From: Isoetes taiwanensis
Taxonomy: Eukaryota; Streptophyta; Lycopodiopsida; Isoetales; Isoetaceae
Direction: 5' to 3'
Length of the DNA: 64,000 nucleotides
Assembly: GCA_021234155.1 (NCBI GenBank)
Contig: JAJEKV010000041.1
Span: forward strand, 9,385,018 to 9,449,017
The notes below the pieces were generated by a model. It ran no database searches. It had not been told where the DNA came from and worked only from the letters and a program-made list of their open reading frames with translations. A program made the position numbers and the translations under genes. This document shows positions 55,401 to 64,000 of the stretch, in pieces. The stretch's first letter is position 1. Each line of letters starts with the position of its first letter.

Positions 55401-55894
55401 CAACCATAAATGTGCTCCAATCTTCAAACAACAATCCATCTTATTAGTATCATTCACACTTATTCCCCATTCATAATTAAAGAAACATAAAAAGTGGAAT
55501 TATGAGACTGTGTTTAGGTAAATATGAGTGCAGATAGCTCACCTCCGATAGTAACAACTTTAGCAATATTGTGGGGAAGGATTAGGGTTGTTTAAGTGAA
55601 TGAAGAGCATGAATATGAGGTTTATTAAGAGTTGCCTTGATTAATAAGCTAAATTTATTATGATCCACAAATGTCTGGTCCATTACAGCAAGCAAATATC
55701 TGTTCCTAAAGCATTTATTAAATAGTCTGCCATTCACCATTAGGATTTTCAAATTTAAGTGTCGTCTCCTAGAACTTTGATTCTTCAATTTTCATTTTTA
55801 AGTTCTTACATAATTAAAGTGCAATTTGAGCAATCCCAATAACTTCTTAATATTCCAGACAATGGCTCATTTGGCCAAATGCAGCCGCAACTCG
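52441..55894. other. AT-rich non-coding part of unit 2
   Basis: About 3.4 kb without a convincing gene. A 42-bp direct repeat (AAAACTAGCTTGTTTAAGAT twice, about 53232-53315) and a GATA microsatellite are the only structures. Minus-strand ORFs of 60-70 codons have no family signal. Confidence 0.6.
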
Positions 55895-57137
55895 TGTCCT
55901 GCGCCCTCTGCTAAATTTTTTTAACTGATACCTTTTAAAGATCTTCAATTATTTATCTTACGCACGGTTCAACCTATGGCTTATGTATTCCATGACTTCT
56001 ATCGCCTACTCTCAAACAAAGTTCTTTGAAGGCCATCCCTTAGTATTCACAGGCAAGGAGTCTACTCTTTTGTTACTCTAAAGGATAACAAATATCTCTC
56101 TGATTCCATTTCCACTACTGCCCTCCAGAAAGAATACATGTCGGAGCTTCATTCACAACTCGCATTCTCGACTCAAGAAGCTCTTCACTATGCTCAAACA
56201 CACTTACATAAAGACAATGGAATTGGCTACACGCAATTATTTTTACAGCATATTGGCACTTTAAACACCCTCCTGTAGTCCGTATCTACCTTGAGAATCA
56301 GGTCATTCCATTTGACTGGGAACTGTTCCCTCCTCTAGAGACCTTGATGCTGCCTCAAGATTGAGACATTCTTTGCAAGCAATTGGATCCACCTCTGGTT
56401 ACATAATTCAGGGCTCTGTCTCAGAATGAGCGTATACATCCATCACCCCATGTTAGTCCTTATGCTTCTCTGGGTGCACCTCCACGGTGTGAGTATCTCA
56501 CCTCGGGCTAGCGCTCTTCCTTTTGGACACGCACTTTGGCTGCATGTGCTGAATGGACACCCATGCATATTATCGTGGATCTCCGCTGGGACCCACGTTT
56601 TGTATGTCGATCTGCATGGAAGGATTCTAATACACTGGATACCACCTCTAATTGGATTTATATTCCAAATAATAAGTCGTGGACAACTCATGCGAATGTT
56701 GTTGCCAGCTTAACACAATTATCGATCAAAGCTGCCCCTTCTCCCAATCCTTCAGTCCACAGGCAGGCTGGTTTTTGTGTTGCATTGTGCTGCATCCTCG
56801 CGAGCTCCTTGAGTCGTAGACGATCCATCTTCCACTGCAATCCTAAAGTGTCAGTGCCTTCGACCTTGAGACTCTTCTATCGGCTCACCATGCACTAAAA
56901 AAATGGTGCAAACTGGGTTTCTGATAGATGCCATGCCCGCTCTTGGATAGGCCACGCTGGATGCACTCCATCAATGTGAGAAGCTCGTTGTTGAATATCA
57001 TAATCAGGTCAGATCACATAGCCGCAAGGATGATGCTGATGGACTCGACTACTTCCCTCCCACAAAAATGGTGCCTTCTTTTCTTTTCTCTCAGTGTTCT
57101 TTGGTTGTTGGGGGGGGGGGTGTGGAGGAGGAGGGAG

Positions 57138-57456
57138 TGTTAGTCCTGTGCCCAAAGGCACCAGACTATTTCTAAGATTTACAAAGGAGCCTAAAGGCAA
57201 AGTCTAGACATCTACATCAGGAGCCAAAACCACGCCAACTAAGAAGAAGAGACAAAGAGAGTCCACAACATAAGGGAAACCAGGGCCTGTCAGTCCTTAG
57301 TGCCACGAATCAAGACAATTATAATTCCAGAGATCATGACAGTATTACCACATGGTCAGCAGAGATTTTAGGGATTAGGTAATCGAAGAATCTGAAATGG
57401 CAATCTGTTTGCTATTCTGGGCCAGAGGCCATTGTGCTATATCTATCTATCTAACA
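57138..57456 (+). repeat. short LTR, unit 3
   Basis: TGTTAG to CTAACA, 319 bp, directly after the purine tract, close to the unit 1 copy. Confidence 0.65.
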
Positions 57457-57494
57457 TATATATGTTTGTTGCGCTTATCCGACTGTCCGTCTGA

Positions 57495-57870
57495 GGTCCG
57501 ACGGTTCACGTGGCTTTGGAACGTATCCTACGGCCCAGATGGCTTGGGAGTTTCTATATAGATTCTATATAGACGATCCTACGGTCTAGGTTAATTTGGT
57601 CCTGACCGTGGATCTGAGATCCTACGGCTCACGTGGCTTTGGGACGTATCCTACGGCCCAGATGGCTTGGGAGTTTTTATATAGATTCTATATAGACGAT
57701 CCAACGGTCCAAGTTGATCTGATTTTGATCGTTGATCCGAGATCGTACGCTTGGGGACATATCCTACGGTGCACATGGCTTTGGGAACTATATGTAATCG
57801 ATCCTACGATCCAGGTTGTTCTTGATCATGATCGTCGATCCAAGATCCTACGGCTCACATTGCTTGGGGA
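57495..57870 (+). repeat. 122-bp minisatellite, unit 3
   Basis: As 50885-51250. Confidence 0.7.
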
Positions 57871-58083
57871 CATATCCTACGGTGCACATGGCTTTGTGAA
57901 TTATATGTAATAGATTCGACGATCTAGATTGTTCTTGATCTTGATCGTCGATCCAAGATCCTAAGGCTCACGTTGCTTTAGATTGTTGCCACGTGGGGCG
58001 ATCTCGAACCTTGATTGGATCTAAGATTCAACGGTTCACGTTGAATGCTCAGCCTATTGGAAGAGGCTTTTAAAAATTTTATG

Positions 58084-58155
58084 TTGTTTGGAGGATTTGA
58101 ACCCTGGTCATTGCCTCCTAAACACCCTTTAAACCACTAGACCAAGCATTGATTC
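58084..58155 (-). repeat. tRNA-like SINE remnant, unit 3
   Basis: Same as 48411-48480. Confidence 0.5.
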
Positions 58156-58219
58156 ATTAAAATAATTAATTTTTCAAATATACTTAAGGGTAGTAATTTA
58201 ATTAAGATAAAATAAATAT

Positions 58220-59060
58220 AATATTCTAGATAGTTCTAGAATGTTCTGGAAGGCTCTAGAAAGCTTTAGAAAGTTCTAGGATCTTCTAAATAGTTCTAGA
58301 ATGCCATAGAAAGTTTCAGAATGTTTTAGAAAGTTCCAAAAAGTTTTAGAATATAAGAGAATCTAGGGAGAATCTAAGAGAATTCTTCTAGAAAGTTCCA
58401 GAATTTTGTAGAAAGTTGTAGAATATAAGGGAATCTAAGAGAATCCTTCTAGAAAGTTCCAAATTGTTCAAGTAAGTTCTACAATGTTCGAGAAAGTTCT
58501 AGAATATAAGGCAATCTACAGGAATGTACTTCCAGAAAGTTCTAAGATGTTCAGAAAGTTTCAGAATGTTTCTGAAAGTCCTAGAATGCTCTAGAAAGTT
58601 CTAGAATGTAAAAGAATCTAGGAGAATCTAAGGGAATCTAAGAAAATCTCATAAAATGTAAGGGAATCTAAGAAAGTATTCATGTGTCTAAGGGAATCTC
58701 TTAAAATCTAAGGGAATCTAAGGGAATCTTCATAAAATCTAGGGGAACCTTGATGAAGTCCTAGAGTATCTAGGGAAATCTTCATAGATTCTATTTGAAT
58801 CTCATATAATGTAAGGGAACCCAGGGCAATCTCATAAAACATAAGGGAATCTAAAGAAATCTAAGGGAAGCTTCATAAATTCCCGATGTAACTCGATTCT
58901 AGAGTGTCCTAATATATTCTAGAATATTCTTGATTGTTCTAGAGTATTGTAGATAGTCGTGGGTAAGCACCTAAAAATAGAAAGTTTTTTTTTTTAATTT
59001 GTGAAAGTCAAAATAGAATGTTCGATAATGGTTTAGATAGTTTTAGAAAGTTCTCTAATG
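58220..59060. repeat. TTCTAGAA-rich tract, unit 3
   Basis: Same as unit 2; heat-shock-element-like site at 58234-58251. Confidence 0.7.
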
Positions 59061-62000
59061 TTCTAGATGTTCATGAGAGCTAAAATAAAATATTTTGGAA
59101 TGTTGTAGTATGTTCCAGATGCTTATGGTAGGCACCTCAGTCTAAAAATAGAGATTTGTTTTTGAAACTTTGCAAAGAATCAAAATAGAATGTTCTAAAA
59201 TATTTTAAATACTTGTGGGTAAGAACCTCAATCTATAAATAGAAAGCTTTTTTATTAAAGGTGTTGTAGGATGTTCTAGAAAAAGTTTCAAACATATCTT
59301 CTAGAATGTTGTAGACACAAGTGCGAAAGCACCACACACCTAAAGTAACAACATGAATAAGCACCTCAGGATCAAAATAAAAAGTTTAAACTCTAATTCT
59401 CGATAATATTCTGAAAGATGCACCGATATGAAATTGCACCATAGAAATATAGTAAACTGGAACACGCACCATAGGACGTGCTAGGTTTCTTGTATATATA
59501 AATGTATACAAGTCCCTTATTATTTAAGAACTGTATGAGACCAATTGTGTATTGCATCAGTAGACTTTTGTTAGATTCATGTTCATTGAGATTCTATAAA
59601 GAGTATGATGATAAACAAGCAACAATAAAGAAGTAATAATACAATGGCAAACAATCATATTGTAGTTCAATCAAGTTGTGTAGATGAAACTGCATGGCTG
59701 GAACTTTACTAAACTTTGATGGGTGTTTTACTATACCTCTACAAAGTTGTGTGCACAAAAGCATTATCGTTTGATGTTCTTGAATTGAATTGGATTGAAT
59801 AGCATGTAAAAGTCTCTTCTAGTAGAAGCATCTGTGTCCTTGTACAAAATCCAAAACTAGCTTGTTTAAGATTTTCAATATACAGGGATGTATCTAAAAC
59901 TAGCTTGTTTAAGATTTTCAACATACAGGGATGTACTGTAAGTTCCATAATAATGAATCTAGGGAAATATGAATCTTCTAACCCGGGTGCATCTTTGTTT
60001 GTCTAGATCATTATTTGCATCTTATTTAACAAATGTAAATACTGTGTTAGCAAACTTGGAATTGTGGAGATAGAAAAATTAACAGTACATGAGCTATCTG
60101 ATCTAGACCACTTCGATTACCTATCTCAATCTCCAATGCAAACATAGTACAAAACCATATCATGCCTGATCTAGATTCCCTTATCTCTTGCTCATGTCAA
60201 TACAAAATGCTTACTTTTACGGCAATCACCTAATGTACGAGCAATCTGCCAATGATTGCAATGCACTGCAATAGATGCTTTCATAAATGCAAGACTGGCG
60301 CAATTTGCCTCTGTTTCAGGATCACTTGCCATGGCACAATCCATAATGGGCTTTCTAATTAATCTTGGGATTTTAGCCGATTTTGCACCCTAAGAGCGCT
60401 TAAACCAAGTCCAAACACCTCACAACCTGCGTGTTATTACTTGCTAAGTTCAGGTAGCAAAACTACTATCTATCTATCCAAAATTTGTAACACCAAATTT
60501 ACTATGAATGTTTAATGCCTCATAATAATGCTCAACAATTGCTAGGTCTTGCTCTGGATATTTAACATTTAGCAGTTAATGACTCAAGCGTAACATTTGG
60601 TTTGAAAATTAATTAGTTGAATGACTTATACCACATATAATCTTATGACATTAACTCGTTTAATGCTAACTAAATATCCACATTTCTTAATTCCGATGCA
60701 CTAACATTTAATAACTAAATGTTCTCAAACTCCTTTCCTCAATGTGGATCATACATATTAATACATGCTGCACTAGGAAAAGATACAACTTTTAGGATAA
60801 AGATTGGAAATACAATCTTCCGACCATGTGAACCAATACATGGGTCATAACAGGAGAGCAAACAAATTAAAGGTACAACTTTGCTAGAAATATATGGGTA
60901 TCAATGAACACAAGCAATATTTTCCGAGATGGGGCCTCGAAAGGAAAAATTATTTGTAATAATAACCTTCCCTATCACATATACCAACTTCACAATAATG
61001 GCTTCATTGTGGTTGTCGTGACATCTTGATTTACCATAGACCATGGAAATATTCTTTGAACAATGTTCTAAATCGAATTCCAAAATTTATTATGTTTCAA
61101 ATAATGGTTATTGTTATAGACTTGGTGATCTTAAAAAGCACTGCAGCACTCTAACGACCATCCATAAGTGTGGAAACCTGTGAAAATCTGTAGCAATTCC
61201 ACACCAAAAAACAAATCACTTTTGCAAGTGACATAGCATACACAAGGGTGCATTCACAAAAAATAGATGTTCCCCTTAAATCATATATTGGTTTTTTATT
61301 CTTTGAAAATCTTATTTTTCGATCAACATAGGTCCAAATCCTGTAGCCGCTCGAGCCTTTCTCCAGAGACTTATTTTTCCTGAATTACAAAATTTGCATT
61401 CCTCATAATTTTCCTGGTAGCAAGGGATGACATGGTCTCCTAATTTACCTTTGTCAGACCACCTACCGTCTCAACTATTATGTTAAGAGGCATATGAAAA
61501 GATACATTAGCTGTTCACTTTTGCATTAGAAAATTCAAGAAGTCAAAATAATCCTAAATTCTAGAAGCAATGTCACTAGAATAAATTGGAATGTTTATAC
61601 TTTAAAATGCAGGTTAAAGAATATCTATCAACCCAAAGTATAGGCATCCGTGTGGCACAAACTTCACCTATTTTTGGTGGTTCAACTTGAACCTCTTCAA
61701 TAGGAAGATGTTTCATTGCCTCCCAAGCAATGCAACTTAATAAGAAAAGAATCATACGTTTTTAGAAAGCAAAATGAGAAAATGCAGATTCAAATCCTTG
61801 AAAACCGAGTGATGACATAACCCTGGGCTTCACGTTCTATAAAAAATCCAAATGAAGGATGTAAAACAATTATATGTTCAATATCTATGGATTTCTATAC
61901 CACTGAAGCTTTTACAGAAGTGGAAGCATGTTACCTGCTATTACAAAAACCAGACAACACCTTGAACATGGGGACTAGTTCTGGAAAGGCCATATGTATA

Positions 62001-62091
62001 AAAGTTTTGAAAGTAGTTTCAACCATAAATGTGCTCCAATCTTCAAACAACAATCCATCTTATTAGTATCATTCACACTTATTCCCCATTC
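59061..62091. other. AT-rich non-coding part of unit 3
   Basis: Matches 52441-55470 almost base for base. The (GATA)n run of unit 2 is replaced by CCTTCCCTATCACATAT near 60965. No gene seen. Confidence 0.6.
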
Positions 62092-62850
62092 GGCCTTTAG
62101 CCTTCATCCTGTGACCTTCGTCCTCGATCCTAGTTTGTTAAGGAAGTACTTTGGTATTCGGGCGCTTTGTTGATTTCATGCGAGTCGCAGTGCAAGAATG
62201 TCATCGATTCGCGTAGCGAATCGGCATTCTTGCTCAAGACGAGCATGCATGCATTGCATGCGTCGCATGCATGCATCGCATGCGTTTTGGGCCGTTCGTC
62301 AGGTTGGGCGTTTGCTACTTATTGCAGAGTTCTTCATCGACGTTTCATCGGCGCTTCCTCTTCTCTCAGCACTACCTTATTCTCTTTGAACCCACCCTCC
62401 TCCCCTTCTTTGTTTTTTATATTTTGTACAAGTTCTGTTTATCATGTTTTTCCACCCGGTGGGTGATGGCTTTTTTCCACCCACTGGGTGATGCTATTCT
62501 CTGGTATGTTTCTCGTTTGTTGTGTTGGTGATGTGCAGGTACAGGTTGGCGAGCGCCATCCGTTTTGACTTCTCCATGCGGGGGTTTTTGGGAGCGATTC
62601 TATGCCTTACGTTTGTCTAAGCCCCTTGCCGAAGGCTTATCACTAGGGTTTTTCCTCGAAAACCGAAAGGGCGGGGTTTTTTAATCCCGGTGATAAGCTT
62701 TCGGCAGGTACATCAGCCACTCATCTATTAGCATTGTATTTGTTTTTGGGGTCCAAATGATATAATTGGATTTTCCCTTTATTTTCGTGGGTAGTTATCC
62801 ACTGTCCACCATTGTAGAAATCTGCTGAGATGAATGAGAAGCCTATCAAG
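62092..62850. mobile_element. 757-bp insertion unique to unit 3
   Basis: Absent from unit 2, where CCCATTCATAATTAAAG is continuous. It is more GC-rich than its surroundings, with two strong hairpins: CAAGAATG..CGATTCGC with its complement (about 62192-62232), and TGCCGAA-GCTTATCAC with its complement (about 62627-62707). It has a CATGCATG-rich stretch and a CCACCCRSTGGGTGATG direct repeat. No clear terminal repeats or duplication, and no recognised ORF. Confidence 0.55.
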
Positions 62851-63270
62851 AATTAAAGAAACATAAAAAGTGGAATTATGAGACTGTGTTTAGGTAAATA
62901 TGAGTGCAGATAGCTCACCTCCGATAGTAACAACTTTAGCAATATTGTGGGGAAGGATTAGGGTTGTTTAAGTGAATGAAGAGCATGAATATGAGGTTTC
63001 TTAAGAGTTGCCTTGATTAATAAGCTAAATTTATTATGATCCACAAATGTCTGGTCCATTACAGCAAGCAAATATCTGTTCCTAAAGCATTTATTAAATA
63101 GTCTGCCATTCACCATTAGGAGCTTCAAATTTAAGTGTCGTCTCCTAGAACTTTGATTCTTCAATTCTCATTTTTAAGTTCTTACATAATTAAAGTGCAA
63201 TTTGAGCAATCCCAATAACTTCTTAATATTCCAGACAATGGCTCATTTGGCCAAATGCAGCCGCAACTCG

Positions 63271-64000
63271 TGTCCTGCGCCCTCTGCTAAATTTTTTTAA
63301 CTGATACCTTTTAAAGATCTTCAATTATTTATCTTACGCACGGTTCAACCTATGGCTTATGTATTCCATGACTTTTATCGCCTACTCTCAAACAAAGTTC
63401 TTTGAAGGCCATCCCTTAGTATTCACAGGCAAGGAGTCTACTCTTTTGTTACTCTAAAGGATAAAAAATATCTCTCTGATTCCATTTCCACTACTGCCCT
63501 CCAGAAAGAATACATGTCGGAGCTTCATTCACAACTCGCATTCTCGACTCAAGAAGCTCTTCACTATGCTCAAACACACTTACATAAAGACAATGGAATT
63601 GGCTACACGCAATTATTTTTACAGCATATTGGCACTTTAAACACCCTCCCGTAGTCCGTATCTACCTTGAGAATCAGGTCATTCCATTTGACTGGGAACT
63701 GTTCCCTCTAGAGACCTTGATGCTGCCTCAAGATTGAGACATTCTTTGCAAGCAATTGGATCCACCTCTGGTTACATAATTCAGGGCTCTGTCTCAGAAT
63801 GAGCGTATACATCCATCACCCCATGTTAGTCCTTATGCTTCTCTGGGTGCACCTCCACGGTGTGAGTATCTCACCTCGGGCTAGCGCTCTTCCTTTTGGA
63901 CACGCACTTTGGCTGCATGTGCTGAATGGACACCCATGCATATTATCGTGGATCTCCGCTGGGACCCACGTTTTGTATGTCGATCTGCATGGAAGGATTC
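63271..64000 (+). repeat. tandem-array unit 4 (partial)
   Basis: Starts as the other units and runs off the window in the ORF3-like remnant. Confidence 0.85.

Larger units (their letters stand above)
49275..55894 (+). repeat. tandem-array unit 2 (6.62 kb)
   Basis: Complete unit: ORF3-like remnant (49275-50520), LTR, minisatellite, SINE, TTCTAGAA tract, then AT-rich DNA. Nearly identical to unit 3 except at a few patches (for example 50385-50830 and 53380) and a (GATA)n run at 54341-54361. Confidence 0.9.
55895..63270 (+). repeat. tandem-array unit 3 (7.38 kb with insertion)
   Basis: As unit 2, but with about 757 extra bp at 62092-62850. Without them its length equals unit 2. Confidence 0.9.

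Noticed and set aside
62167-62466. ORF in the unit 3 insertion
   Set aside because: Low-complexity His/Ala/Cys from CATGCATG runs; no start context or homology.
49275-64000. CRISPR array
   Set aside because: Repeats are kilobase-long TE-derived units or 122-bp minisatellites in a plant genome; no short repeats with regular unique spacers.

Overview
The window is nuclear DNA of a land plant. It holds one intact, intron-rich host gene, the TOR-complex subunit RAPTOR (8128-18487, 23 coding exons with GT/AG borders, 1365 codons). Almost everything else is transposable elements and repeats. The element mix (Ty3/Gypsy chromovirus, Tat/Athila-like Gypsy, PIF/Harbinger, LINEs, tRNA-derived SINEs) is plant-like. 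RAPTOR is clearly the plant type but does not look closely angiosperm-like, so a fern, lycophyte or other non-flowering plant is my guess; the window alone does not settle it.

Layout. 1-5640: 3' part of a Tat/Athila-like Gypsy element on +, with integrase C-half split by a MITE, an antisense Cys-rich ORF, a coiled-coil ORF, PPT and LTR. 5641-8127: RAPTOR upstream region. 8128-18487: RAPTOR. 19099-20002: GGAACG-rich inverted-repeat DNA transposon. 20892-22766: old LTR plus 3' internal fragment of the chromovirus family described below. 22767-24190: decayed LINE, then a tRNA-like SINE. 24560-30850: two related PIF/Harbinger elements; the Myb-like gene of the first is split by a LINE. 31221-34216 and 48195-64000: a tandem array of about 6.6-kb units (four copies, first and last partial) made from a retroelement 3' end, a short LTR, a 122-bp minisatellite, a tRNA-like SINE, a TTCTAGAA-rich tract and AT-rich DNA.

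34217-48194: a chromovirus on the minus strand, inserted into the first array unit with a 5-bp CATAT duplication. It has an initiator-tRNA-Met primer site, gag, protease, RT, RNase H, integrase and a chromodomain. Between primer site and gag it carries two additional genes. The first (45959 to 44702) begins with the exact first nine residues of mature histone H3 and ends in a complete, gap-free H3 histone fold, the two joined by about 310 residues of acidic, coiled-coil, basic and proline-rich sequence: a retrotransposon-borne histone H3-like protein. The second (43976 to 42460) is unrecognised. Each is preceded by a pair of about 67-bp hairpins 200 bp apart and a TATAAATA box 100-115 bp upstream of its ATG, so each looks like its own transcription unit. 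An H3-like protein and a chromodomain integrase in one element is the most interesting signal here.

Caveat: gag-pol and both accessory genes carry stops and frameshifts, although the LTRs differ by only about 1-2 percent by eye. Patches where CAG/CTG appear altered relative to sister copies, and a homopolymer frameshift, suggest that some breaks may be base-calling errors at methylated CHG sites rather than real lesions.
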